Assembly (NCBI GenBank): GCA_006176705.1
Contig: QRFJ01000048.1
Coordinates: 1,031,221-1,095,220, forward strand
DNA length: 64,000 bases
DNA from: Cocos nucifera
Taxonomy: Eukaryota > Streptophyta > Magnoliopsida > Arecales > Arecaceae
Direction: 5' to 3'
Part shown: piece by piece, positions 23,868-36,249 of the stretch
Layout: the number at the start of each line of letters is the position of its first letter
How positions within the stretch are numbered: position 1 is the stretch's first letter
Made by a program: the position numbers and the translations under genes
Notes under the pieces: generated by a model
The model's database searches: none
Told to the model about the DNA's origin: nothing
Seen by the model: the letters and a program-made list of their open reading frames with translations, nothing else

Positions 23868-26800
23868 GTACATATTCTTGATTTCATCTGTATATTTCTC
23901 TGCTGGCATTTCCTTGTTTGTTGGATCTCTTCGACTTCTTATTCGCTGTGATTCGCTGGATAACTGGATTCATTTTTGGGATTTTGATTGTTATTTCTAC
24001 GGAGGCAGTATCTTTAGTTTCAATCATAGTTTCATTTGAATCCTCTTTGTTTCCTAAAGGTTGATTTTTGATCTTCTTATGTTTTGATTTTGATGCTTTA
24101 TATTGAGAGTTTAGCTATATAATGTATCAATGCGATTATTTTGCTAATTATATGGGTATACCGTGAGAACTTTGACATTACGTTATAAAAAGATTCTCTT
24201 TTTCGTAACATGATACTTCAGTTAACCTTTTATGGGCGTCGCTTTTTTTTTTTTTTTTAATAATTTTTTTAAAAAATTTCTCACGTGCAGAGTTTTTGCC
24301 TTTCACTGATATGTTTTTGATCAAGTCGGTCCATGTACAGTCTCTCGAATCCTCTTTTGGTTTATAATATTGACTGCATTACTTATTTATATGTGCCTTT
24401 TTTGGGATTTTATTTTGTACATCTGGTCTTCCTCGTTCTTCCTCTGCCATTATCTTCTTTTAATAGTTTGGAATTTCTTGGTGCTATATATGAGCTAGAT
24501 ACGACATAAACACACTTATATAGAATTATCAATGATAGGAGGGTGCCAATATCATAATATATTACCAGGTGGTCATATGCCTGGGATATATCTATGCCAC
24601 TGTTTAACTCACACTCCTTTCTGACCCCCTGACTCCATGAGCATTGCAGAGCGTATCCACTGCCCCACTACCCCCTGCTTTTCTTATTCCCCAGTAATCT
24701 ATATATGCAATCGTATGATGTCACCAAACTCCATCGCATGCGAGTTACCATTATCTTTTTTTCTTTTCCAAATTGTCCTCCCATCTGCAACTCCAATTGG
24801 TGAATGCAAACACAGCTACTCATTACCAAATCTCAGACACCATATGCATTTGCACATGCTCAATGGATATCTTAGTACTCATTGTTGTTTTTTGCTTGAA
24901 GAGTCCTGTTTAATTGTCAATATCTTACAGTATCTCGTGGGTGCACTTTCATCTCTCATTACCAAATAACATTAATAGAGTCGACAAATGTGGAAAAGAA
25001 TGAAAAAAGGTTTGTGGGGAGCAATAGAGAAACATTAGGATGGATTCAACTATAAAATCAACATTACATTAAAGATAGTTCTAGGATAAGGATTATAGGC
25101 CTCTCTAAGGCTAATTTAGGCTCACAAATCTAAATTTGGAAATAGATATCGGAAAATATCTGCATTTGCTTTTCAATTTTTTAAATAGAAGTGCTTATTT
25201 CATATTAGCAAATAGGCATGAAGTTTGATGGAATCGACAATTGTGAAACCAATCCATCTTTTGGGAACGGATCATAGGAATGATGTAAATAACTGTTTCT
25301 AGGGTGGGCGGCCATGTTGAAGGTCATGCATAGGTTACTGAGCCAGCTAAAGAATGATTGAGTTTCTTTTGAGCTGTGTAATGTATTGTTGTGGGCACTT
25401 ATGACAAATAGAATTAAATTAGAATGTTCTTGTGTTTTTGTTTTTTAGTATAATCTGCAGAATTTATTTGGGGTACATATTACAATATTTTATATGGAGC
25501 AAATATTTTTCCTATTAGAGTCTTAACAGGTTATGTACTCATGGCAGTAATTATTTAATTTGAGCCTTTGTTCTATTGGATTTGTTCTATTGGAAGTGTA
25601 GACCGATGAAGAGCCAACTTGCAAGTTGAATATTGTATGTGAGAGATTACCCTGTAATATGTTCTGGGACTATGGCAGTATCATCATATATGGTTTAAAA
25701 TATTGCTTTTTCTTATATTAATCATGATTATCATAACTTGTATGTAGGATCAACATGAACAAACTTGATGTATTCTACAGTTTATTAGTAGCATAGGGTC
25801 AGCTGGGTTTCTAGTTTGAATTTAGGATTATTTTTTTAAAAGAAAATGCAATGCCATCTATAGCTTTTGGTGGCCATAGCCCATAGCTTGAGATTCAATT
25901 TTTACTTTGTTTAACTAAATTATATAAAACTTTGCAGCATCAAGGTGAAACCAATTTGTTGGATATATCAGATGTACCAAATGGACCGATTCAGGTTGCA
26001 GTTTGAATGCCATTTATTGATTTTTCAAGCTATATATGTTATTTATCAGTTAGGATTAATTCAGTTTGATCAATAATTCATAATAGGTAGAAGTATTTTA
26101 GGCTTGAGCTTATACAGAGAGGTCATCACATAGATGTTGATAAAAAATTAGGACATGCCAGGTTATTTTCTACTTTTCTCCTGTGTCTGTCATGCATGTT
26201 GTTTCCATGCTTAGATTTAGTCTTTCCTTGGCTGGAGATCAACCATAAGAATGCAGACTCAGTTCTGCCTTCTCTGTCTGAAGATACCAGCTGTGTTTTT
26301 GCCATTCAATCATTAATACTTTACACCAACCCTTGAGTACTTTGACTTCTACCAATTAAACAACTGTGTTTCTGAATGTTTAAAAGTCCTTATATGGAAC
26401 GTCCCATAAAGTTTTGAAAGTTGTCATAATTTTTTTCAATGTAACTTTAGTTACAGTTATTTTCACCTTTTATTGTAACTTCCTTGAAACACTAATTTTC
26501 AGATGTGGATTACTTTACGGATTGTCTAATCGGAAAACTAGGTGATCTTATTAAAAAAGAAGAAGTGAGGGGCAGTGTCATGAAAATTTCCTCCACCCTG
26601 TTCTCCCTGTTATGGTGTTTTCCCTTAATCTTTAGCTCATTTTCTTTTTCTGTACACAAGCTAATAGCATTCTTATGAACTTTGGAAAACTTGTGAAATT
26701 ATGAAATTGTTGGAAGTCTTAGTTGTTCAAAAGCCCAAATGAAATATTAGTTTGAAAATTTATATAGGATGTGTCAATGAATCATCTTTCTGTGTTTACA

Positions 26801-28989
26801 TGCATCTGGTCTCAAACAATAGAAATATCCAAAATAAATAATTTTGTGGCTTTCTTTTTCAATTTTGTAAAATTGACACACGTGCTCCTCAAGAATTGTA
26901 AAAATCTAGATTTAATTCAGCGAAAATGCTTCTTGAAGGGTAAATTTATTACCTAGTGGCATGGTCATGCTATCTCAAATCAATGACCTCAAATCAAGCA
27001 GATAAGCTAGAGGTCAGCATGCCGACCTCTCATCTTAACATGCTTGAAAATCAATTAAGATGTCAGGAAAGTGATATCAAAATACAAGCACAAGAGTTAT
27101 GAGTCCAATGCATTGTTATTCTCATCTGTCTGATGCAAGCACAATGTTATTTGATTAGCAAACAGTCCTTATGATTGTTGCCAAAGATCCATCATGTCCA
27201 ACATAGTTTCAAACTTTGAGTCACGCAGATGGTATCTAACATTTTCTGCGGTCAAATTTTGTGATTCTTTCAATGCATTCTAGTCTTCTCTTGAGCCCTA
27301 ATCAAGCACATATCTTGGTAGAGTATGGTTATATTGGGGCATCTTAGAACCTCTACCTAGCACCTAGTGCACCTTAATCATTACAACTCCGTGAAGTTGT
27401 TATTGTAAAGGCTCGCATCAAGTAGCATCATCTAGTCTGATGTTGTAGCCACACAAACTCAACAGTGTGATGAAATCCTTGGGGCCTTGGTGGTGCCTCC
27501 TAGTTTTGGAAAGGGGAAAACTCAAAGATGACAGCACAGAGTGACTGCCACAGAGTGTTGATGGGGTATCAAGTCTTCTGCTTGTGGACTCAGTTTTTGA
27601 TGGGGATGACTCCTAGACATCTCATCCTCATCTTGTTTGTATCTTCATGTATTATTTGTTATAATTGGTCCATTATTTAAGTATTTACTCTTCTGTTAAT
27701 GCTCATTGAAGGAACGGAAAGAGGTATAGAGGAAGGACCATCATATTTATGAACCTTTTTGGGATTGCATCAAGATGTTATATGTAAGTTTCAACCAAAA
27801 GAAGTCAATTTCGGTGGGCATCTACGAAAATTGCTTAAATCAGTTGGTTTCAGTGGAAATCAACCAAAACCCTAAAACTGGGTCCAATCTGGGGCTGGTT
27901 GTGGCCAAAATTGATTCATTTGTTGCAAGATTATAATTTTAATCGAGATCCAAACCTTATTAATCACCTAAAACTTGATTTAAGGATGTTTATATTGAGT
28001 GGTTCCAGGCTTCCAGCAGTAGGACATGTTATTTGTGACCATTCTTTGCTTCTCCATTGAACTTGGTTAAGCTATTCTGCTGTTGAAGCTTGTGATAGTC
28101 TTATTTCAGCTGTTAGCTCATAAGTTGTTTGCAATAAAGGGCCTTATACACTCTATCCTGCACATCATTTTGTTTCTGTATGCCTTTCTTAATAGCCAAA
28201 TGTTGGTCTAGCTTATCAACTGTGCATTATGTGGTAAAACTATGGCCAATTTGCACTTGTAGAATTTTAGTACAAAGTTTTGAATTTATTTGCAAAGTTT
28301 ATGCTGTAATTTACTTTACATTATTTCTTCTCACAGACAGATAAAAAAAAACTGTGTATGCATGATTGTCATCATGTTCTGTAATATGCTCTGCACTTAA
28401 TTATAATATACTTTATGTCAACAGGTTCGACATGAATGATTTATTTTATTTTGGCATTATGATTTGCACAGTATCACTTGTCACTCTATATGGAAAAGAC
28501 ATCCCTCATATCTCATTTTCGGATAAGTATCTTTAAATGATTTTGATGATGTGTGCTGCTCTGTGTTAACATTTTTTCCATTTTTTTCTTTTTCCATTTC
28601 ATGTCTTGAGTGGTACCTCACTTGACTTTTATCTGGTTGAATAATCAAAATATTATTTTGAGCACATGTTGAATAGGAAAAAAAAATTCTTGTCCTTTAT
28701 TTTGTGTCAGAAAATTAAAATATGTAAAAGAAAATTTTATCTGTTACTAATTTGGATAAAATAGTTAGATGTCTGGGAGGCATATGCTGATTCTTTGATA
28801 CCATCATAATTTGAATCAATGTCAACTTATACCTAGTCTTGTTTATGTTGGTACTTTACCATGTTCCTGTGTGGCTGGTGGCACTAGGACATATATCTAT
28901 TCACGGTCATCTTTTGTTGGTTATGGTTTATTTCTGTATAATTTTCAGGATCAGTATTCTGTTCTAATAGTTCATGACAGATGTACATA
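23868..28989 (+). other. First part of Alba intron 1, no gene recognised
   Basis: Intron 1 is 6336 bp (23868-30203). Up to about 28990 it is AT-rich with poly(T) tracts (for example about 24245-24260) and scattered short open frames without family resemblance. I see no terminal repeats in this part. Confidence 0.6.
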
Positions 28990-28997
28990 GGGAAATT

Positions 28998-30003
28998 TTT
29001 AGTTTAGTCCCTCAGCTATCACCTAATTGCACAGCCACCTTTTCTTCTTTGAAAAGTAAGATTCCTCAATATAATTCTTGTTGCAATGTAACCCTTCCAT
29101 CCATCCTCAGTAAACAGACTTCATAAAACAACTCATGCGACCATCACATGAGTCCTAAAATTTTTAAAATTCCTAATATACCCTTGTCCTAAGAAAAGGA
29201 AGCCCCACATATGCAGGATCAGTCTGGATTCACGTGAATGATTACATGAAGGGTCCTGGTGTAGTTGGGGTTGCCGAGCTCTAGGCGGAATTCTTGGTGT
29301 AGTTGGGGCAGCCAAGCTCAACGATATGGTGCTCCTAGTGGACATGCTTCCAAAGGAGCTTCTTGGTCATGTAGTTGAGGTTGTGGAGGCGGTGCTCGTT
29401 GAGACCATCATTCTGGATCTTGGCAACCTTGAGAGAGCTAGAGTTGAAGGTAGGTTGATGCCTCTTGAATTGCTTATCTTCTTCTTAAGAAGGCTAGAGA
29501 TGATGTTGGCCATGGACTCTGCCTCGCCTCTCACTTGCTCATCTTAGCACGGTAGTTGGGGTGGAGGCAACCGTGTAAAGGAAAAGAGAAAATCAGGGAA
29601 AATTGGTCTATTGTTTGATATAGGATGAATTGGTGCGATTGGGGGGAAAGTGGGGTAGGGATCAGCAAGGAGTGGGTGAAGGGGTGGATGGTGGTCAGGG
29701 TGAAGAGTTGCTATTAATCATCAGCAACCAACATGAAGGCACAGTCAATGGAGCAGAGGAGGTGGGGTACAAGTGCAAAAAGAGATTGCAAGGAGAGAAT
29801 GAAAAAAAAAAAAAAGAAGAAGAAAAAAAGAAAAAAAACAGAGAGGGGTAGTTTGGTCATTTCTTAAACACCATTAATGGTGTCATAGAGCTAATAAGGG
29901 GAAGGGTGGGATTAACTCACATTAAAATCTAAAGGGATTAATTGAAACTTTTTAAAGAAGAGAGGGTGTCTGTGCAAGTGGCAAAAAGTTCAGGAGTGTA
30001 ATT
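28998..30003. mobile_element. Possible Mutator-like element in Alba intron 1
   Basis: The left end TTTAGTCCCTCAGCTATCAC with GCACAGCCACCTTTTCTTC pairs imperfectly with the inverted right end (read from 30003: TTACACTCCTGAACTTTTTG with GCACAGACACCCTCTCTTC). That gives terminal inverted repeats of about 60 bp. Flanks AATTTTTAG and AATTTTTTG could be a decayed 9-bp target duplication. The roughly 1-kb interior has GC-rich segments unlike the surrounding intron and a purine-rich AAAGAAGAAGAAAA stretch, but no transposase. Assignment to the Mutator-like class is tentative. Confidence 0.45.
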
Positions 30004-32507
30004 TTTTGTATTCTTACTGGTCAGCCATACCTGTGTATTTTCTAGTATTTTATTTAACATTTTTCTTTGAAGATTTAAATTTCTGACATGTTAGGCTCAG
30101 ATGGTCTTGCACTCTTGCTACTTTCTTTATCCACAATAGATGTGATTAATCATGTTTATTTCGTGCCTGATGTTTTATATGCATGTGATGGTGTTCTATT
30201 CAGGAAAAACGGGTGACAGAAATTGTTCTGAAGGCAATGGGGCAGGCTATCAGCAAGACCGTGGCTGTAGCGGAGATCATAAAGGTTGGTTTAAGCTTCC
30301 CTACTTTGCTATGACCTTCTGCTTTAAAATTGCTCAACCTTGACATCTCGTTACCCATCTATTTCCACAGAAAAGGATCCCTAGATTACATCAAGATACC
30401 ACCATTAGTTCAACCAGCATTGCTGATGTATGGGAACCTATTGAGGAGGACCTTGTACCATAAGTTTGTTTTTTACTTCGTTTATTCAGAATATGGTAAT
30501 TCTCGAAACATTTTATCTCAGTTGTCCCTTGTGTTCACTGATACTCAATGCAGTTTGGAGATGACCTGCCATGTCTTAGTGATCTCAATAACTTTGTCAA
30601 CCAGAGAGTTGAACAAGAACTCTCCCGAGTAATCCATTTAATATTGTTATATGCACTTCTAACTTGAAAGCAAGGGATTCTTTGATGAAGCAACTGGTCA
30701 CAGGAGATTACATTGCCAATATTTCACCTGTGGGTGGTAGGTATCAAGATCCATTACATTTAGAGCAGACAAGGCAACAGCAAAGGATGCAGCAGCCACA
30801 GCAGTATCAACAGAAGCAGCAGCATCAACCCCAACAAGCACAAAGTCATATTTCTGAAGGTATTGGTTTTGCCTATTCATTCTCTGCGGTTTCTGTTGAA
30901 TGAAACCCTTCACTAATTACGGTGTTGCTTTGTAAAGAATCATATGGCCGAGGACGTGGTCAAGGCCGAGGACGAGGTAGAGGAAGGGGTTGGGGCAGAG
31001 GTGGATAAGGTGGTTATGGCAGATATGGTGTATATGACAATAATCGAGGTAATCTAACTTTTTGCTTCTATAACCTTGCTGTAATGCAGCATCTCTCTCT
31101 AGAACCCTAATTAACTGGTTAATGTGCTAGAGTATGGTTTACATCAAAATTGAATTTTTTTTTTTTAGCATATATGCTCTTTGGTTGTGTATTTTTTATT
31201 CTTCATTACTTTCATCGCTTCTTTGTAATGGATTTTAATACCAGATTCAACCACTTATTGTCATTTAGAAAATGGATGGAACTGGAATTGGGGTCGAGGT
31301 GGAGGTCGAGGTAGAGGAGGTTGGGGTTATCACGGTAAGCGCAGCATCCTCTAGTAAATATTTGCAACATTTTGTGCTTTTGATGATCTTTACCAAGCAC
31401 CTTTCAGTTCTTAAAAGAAAAATCCGATGTCTTTAAAATTTAAGTGTGACCTATGAAGTTCAGTCTCCTGGTCATTGATTTACAAGTGATCCTAAATGAC
31501 AGCTTTAACTTTCTTTTGTTGTTGTTATTTGTATGCTATTGCTTTGGAGAACTTTGGGTATCGAAGTTTTTGATTTAACATTAATTTTCCATTTCACTAT
31601 AGTGCTGATATAACATTAAAAATACACTTTATTTATATCTCTTGTTTCCTGTTATCTGTCGAGTGTTTGCTCACAAATGCTGAATAGTCAAAGTTACAGA
31701 TCTGTGATTACGAAAACTCGCTCCTCTTTTGGGACCCAAAAGCAATTGCCAGCTTGGTCTTTTAGAGATTTCCATGGGTTGCATCTTGATATACATTTTG
31801 AGACAATAATGGCAATGCAACCTGAGGATTTTTTTTTTGGATGTAATCTCGTGCTCGTTTTTTTTGGATTTTGCATGTGCACAAACAGGCATGTTTACAG
31901 TAAATGACACCAACATTCACATGCACACAACACCTTATGCACTGGAGTTAGGTTGTTGGAATCCACATAGCGTATACCAACTGCCATATTGGTCTTTCTT
32001 AGGTATGCATAGTGCTTTACAGCATCAACTACCAGCGACCAAAGCATCCACCTTTGATTTGAAAACAAAAACCACCGTGGGAGTGTTTTCTCTCCATGGA
32101 TGCTAGAGATTAGAGATTTTCACCTCGGGATGATTAGTATAATTACATGTTGGTGGGTGTGGCATGCATATGCAACTTAAAATATGAGACTGTATGCCTC
32201 AACCGGTGGCTGAATGTGCCCTTCTTAACCTGCTTCTATTTTCAAACTCCAGTGGTGTTTCAGTTTTTTGGCAGGTTCTATATATGATCCAGAAGCTACT
32301 CTGCTGTTACCTTCTACACAAGCCTCAGAATGCATTGTGCCCTTATCTTTTGCTAATAAAACATGCGGATGCTGTTTGCTTTGCTAATATTTCATCCCAA
32401 AAATGGGAGGTGCTGGATATGAAAGAGGCAGAGGGCGGGGAAGAGGCTATGACCGTGGGCGGGGAAGGATGGGTGGACGAGGGAGTGGGAACCAGGCTGA
32501 GTGGTAG

Positions 32508-34980
32508 TTGGAGTCTATGCTGTTTTCATGCATGCTTGGTTTTTTAATGTCAGGGAAAAGGATTTATATCAGAGGACTTTTTTGATCCATGAAATGTGAG
32601 ATGTGGTGGATGTCTCACCTAGATTATTGATAAGCTAAGTGGTTTTGCTGTTTTTCTATTTGTGGATCCTTGGCAGTCCTTGTGCATCTGCTCCTTTCCC
32701 CTTGCTGCTACATGTACCTAAAGCATGCACTCTATCCCTCTGTACCCTCCCATTTGCTCTGCCCCGATGTATCTATGAGTTCCATTTTTCTCCCTTTTTT
32801 TCTGTACCTTTTGATGTTGTTCTTTTTCTTGCATTCTTGTTTATCTTTGGTAATATATGTGGTTGTTTCTAATTTTTTCTTCATAAAGAATCATGCTTAT
32901 ACTCTCTAAGATTTGTTTGAGGTTATAACCTGTGAAATTTAAACAAATTTTGGTTGCCAGTATGTCTCTGATAACCATAGGTACAAGATTTTATCAGAGT
33001 TAAGCTGGTTGCTGAAGCTTTATGGTGCCATCCTCTTGCAGTTGATGATGCACTCCCTTACCCATGGCAGGTTGTTATACGATTTCAGCTCTAGCTGGTG
33101 ATTTCAAAAATCTGTAATGTGTCAACAGAATAACTGATAATCTATTATTGCTGCTCAACAAAGTAGGAAGTAGAGTGACATGAGAACTTATCCGATGTGG
33201 TGTGAAATGTGGGATCCATGGATGGGTTCAAGTGATGCTAAGATCAATGTGAGCTTGGATGAATGGTCCATTAATTGTTGGTTGTGGTAGTTCGGACTTG
33301 TATGTAGCATTGAGCGATCTCTTTGTTGGGTTGTCCGACTTTTTTGGGTTTTTCTTTTTTTTCGTGGAGGGTAAAGCGAGCATGTTGTACTTCATTCAGA
33401 AAACAAGATGCGCTGCCATATATAGTGAAGCAGCAGTAGGTATATAAAGTATACATTAACAAAATTAAAGCAATAACAAAGCACAGAAGAATTTTGGTCC
33501 AAAACACTGTTGGTCCAGCTGTGACGAATATTGAAGCAGCAATAAAATATATACTAGGCAACCTGATTGAAGCTGATGATACGGGAAAGATGAATCAAAA
33601 ATTTTTATAAATGGAAGAACCTGAAACAAGAATTCCCATGCTGTGTGGCTCGTAAGACTGCAACTCAAAAAGAAAGGTCCAATCAAGTTACACCTACGAT
33701 ACGGCAGCTGGAGAGTATCGAAAAACATTTAAATAGGTGAATTTAGGTATATTAATAATTATGATAACTTTCGAAGAAGAAGAAATTATTGATTGGAATA
33801 GTTTCTTGCACCATCCAATAACCAACTAGTATATATCCAAAAAAAAAAGTGAAAAGATACATTTAAAATTTTAAATAAAAAACTGTTTTAAATGAAAAAA
33901 AAAATTATCTTTTTGGATGGTATGCTGGTTTGATATTGGATGGTCCAAGGTACGGTAGAATCGTTCCAACCAATAATTTCTCCCGAAGAACAAGCATATA
34001 TGCTGCAACGGTATCTCAAGAACAAGCGTCCAACGTAGAAACTATAGAAGATGCAAGCCCACATCAGATGAATACCCCTGATGAAGACAAATAGAAGATA
34101 CCCCACAGGCGTCCTCCCTGTGAAAACATAATGGAAGTATAATATAGAAGATAACTTTGGCAGGAGTAGCACAAAAATGAACACCCTTTTAGGTTGATGA
34201 CAGTGCTGTACGTGTGATATAAGTGACCATAATTTTATCTGTATCCGTGTCTGAGAATGAAATGCAACCCAACAGCACCTAGACCCGTAAATCATAAGAA
34301 CGACAACCTACACACCCCAAAAATATGCATAAGGATTTAGAAATGTAGACCAGAAGGGAATAGATAAAAAGAAACTTGCCAGTTCGAGCAGTTTATTATA
34401 GTGTTACGGAGATAACCAAACATAGATGCCAGGATAAGATGAGCGTATGTAGTTGCAGATACCAAAGAAACAGTAAGGAAATGCAGAAGCCTTAAGCAAC
34501 CTCTCAACACCAGGTAACAGCTGATATGAGGTAGAGACAGTCCAACCGACATAAAGTACGTAATTAAAAAGGCACCGAAATAGAGGGTAGCAACCATACC
34601 TGAACCAGTATTATGGCTGATCCAATGTTTGTGAAATTAAAGAAACCGTAGAGAACAGAACCCATTAGACGAAATTAGCGTAGTTAGTAGATGAAACAGC
34701 CGGTGAGTGGAGCATGCATGAGAATAGAATGGAACATGATGATGTCCAGCGCTGTCGATCAGAGAAACGGTATGCAGTAAATAAGATAAACCACCATGGA
34801 TAACATAGAAAGAAGCCTTTAGAGGGCAGCTAGCTGAGTGTGTTTAAGTTGAGCTGCAATGGAAAAGAAGAACACAGGTGGATGCTGTAGATGAGTGATA
34901 TGTAATAAATCCAGCTCCATAAGAATCAGAAGTGAATGCTGTAGATCAATGGTGTCGCATAAATCCAATTCCATAAGCAT
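32508..34980. other. Alba 3' UTR followed by intergenic DNA
   Basis: After the stop at 32505-32507 the sequence is T-rich, as expected of a 3' UTR, to roughly 32900. Beyond that I see no gene; minus-strand open frames at 33.3-34.6 kb have no family pattern. Much of this stretch may belong to the decayed LINE whose RNase H part lies just to the right on the minus strand. Confidence 0.5.
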
Positions 34981-34984
34981 CAGC

Positions 34985-35450
34985 TTTGTCTATATCCAAA
35001 CCTGCAAGTTGATCAATCTCAGCCACTGCGGAGCACATAAAATCCCATTGCATAGCATCATCCGCCATGTAGGCCGCCAATTGGTTCCCTTCTTGTAAAA
35101 AGTATGGGACACCCTACGACGTGAAGAAGATGCCTTCCACTCCCATAAATCTTAAGGAATGTGCATAAAATGGAACCTCGAAGGGTGAAGAAGCCAAAGC
35201 AATGACTGTAGTGGAGTCTCCTTCCAACCAAATTTTTAGCTCCTCGAAGCGGTGAAGTACAGTATAAACTCCCAGCCAAACAACTGTCAGCTCTGCAAAA
35301 GGTACAGATGAAAGATGTTGAAGCTTACCTCCGGCCAGGATGATGACATCAGCTTAGTGGTCCATAATGACATACCTAGCAGAAGCTTTGTCGGCAATAA
35401 CGGTAGCATCAAAGTTAATTTTGAGTAGTCCTGATGGAGGGACTTATTAA
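34985..35450 (-). pseudogene. LINE-derived RNase H domain remnant
   Basis: On the minus strand, LLKINFDATVIADKAS is followed by a stop-interrupted stretch. Then come AELTVVWLGVYTVLHR, IWLEGDSTTVIALASS and QEGNQLAAYMADDAM. This is the plant LINE/RVT_3 RNase H pattern: KINFDA start, AEL helix, EGDS catalytic motif and EGNQxAxxxA end. One-base frame changes and stops (for example at DH-stop-ADVI) show decay. Confidence 0.72.
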
Positions 35451-36169
35451 AAGTGTTTCGAATATATGGCAATAGAGTCCTGTATGTGGCAGGTTGTTGT
35501 TTGGTGGACGATCCTATCAAACTAGGAAACGAACTTATATTACCACCGGTGGTAGACCATCATTGTTATGGTTGGAAATTAAAGATCGATCTTACAACTA
35601 GGCTAATGCTCGATGGTTTTGGTATATATGACTTAAAGACTCATCTTAGGTGGAGCAGTAACCTTGCATCAGAAAGGAAACCGTAGAAAGAGAAGCCCAT
35701 AGCCAAACACGCATTTTGTTCCATCTCGGGCTCGTTTTACGCCAATCACAGCACCATCAGAGTTTTCAATGTTGGATTTTATTTTATTTTATTTTTTTCC
35801 TCTTTTAAGAAATTGAAGTGGAGAGGATTAGCTCTTGGATGAATCTTCCCCGAGTTCGAGCAATAATGCATTGAGGAATCTTCTACATTAGGTGAAACAC
35901 CAGACCACGTGGACTTGTCCAAAAATCTTACGTCTGCCTGACGTGCCATTGTCTCCATATTGACAAATTCCTCCCACTGGCAGCCAGCGATAAAAAACGG
36001 GGTTGGAGGAGGAGCCGCCGGTGGAGCCAGAAGCGGTCCAGCGAGTGGCGCGCGCGTTGCAAACCGGGACCGAACCACGCGGGAAAGCAGGCCACGGCTC
36101 GTCTCGTCGCGACACGCCACGTCATCCCACCTCTGTCTGAACTTGGACGCCTTCCCGTCCACCTTCCCT
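35451..36169. other. Upstream region of the TPR gene
   Basis: AT-rich to about 35980, then a GC-rich block (about 35990-36160) with several CG dinucleotides. The GC-rich block is probably proximal promoter. No exon recognised. Confidence 0.5.
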
Positions 36170-36249
36170 CTCTCCTTAAATATGATATAATCCTCTCCGC
36201 TGTCGTCCGGCTTTTCTTACGAGAAGATAGAGAGAGAAAGGAGAGAGAC
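36170..36249 (+). promoter_or_regulatory. Core promoter and leader of the SDI/MS5-type gene
   Basis: A TATA-like TTAAATATGATATAAT at about 36176-36191 lies about 60 bp before ATG 36250, and a purine-rich GAGAGAGAAAGGAGAGAGAC leader immediately precedes the start. The short distance leaves room for a leader of some 30 bases. Confidence 0.5.

Larger units (their letters stand above)
23745..32507 (+). pseudogene. Alba-domain RNA/DNA-binding protein with RGG tail; splice-donor and nonsense lesions
   Basis: Exons: 23745-23867, 30204-30284, 30371-30459, 30554-30628, 30741-30859, 30938-31048, 31269-31334 and 32410-32507. Phases agree and the lengths sum to 762 nt (253 residues plus stop). The Alba core is in exons 1-4 (residues about 17-122): NEIRVTTRGLIRNYVSYASS, then EIVLKAMGQAISKTVAVAEI, RIPRLHQD, and SITLSTRELNKNSP. 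A Q-rich linker follows, then an RGG/RG-rich tail (YGRGRGQGRGRGRG, GYERGRGRGRGYDRGRGR) ending EW. Such plant Alba proteins bind RNA and R-loops. Two lesions stand out: the exon 3 donor reads ATAAGT at 30460-30465 instead of GTAAGT, and codon 186 is TAA (31006-31008) within GG-stop-GGYG. Without splicing, exon 3 meets a stop after residue 98. Everything else is intact, so it is either a recently damaged gene or affected by sequence errors. Confidence 0.85.

Noticed and set aside
29326..29851. Two plus-strand frames of 73 codons in Alba intron 1
   Set aside because: They lie inside the presumed Mutator-like element, have no family resemblance, and one ends in a simple AAG-rich repeat.
32194..32547. 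117-codon plus-strand frame
   Set aside because: It runs through an intron and overlaps the last Alba exon in a different frame; the RGG-coding frame with the acceptor at 32408-32409 fits the exon phases.
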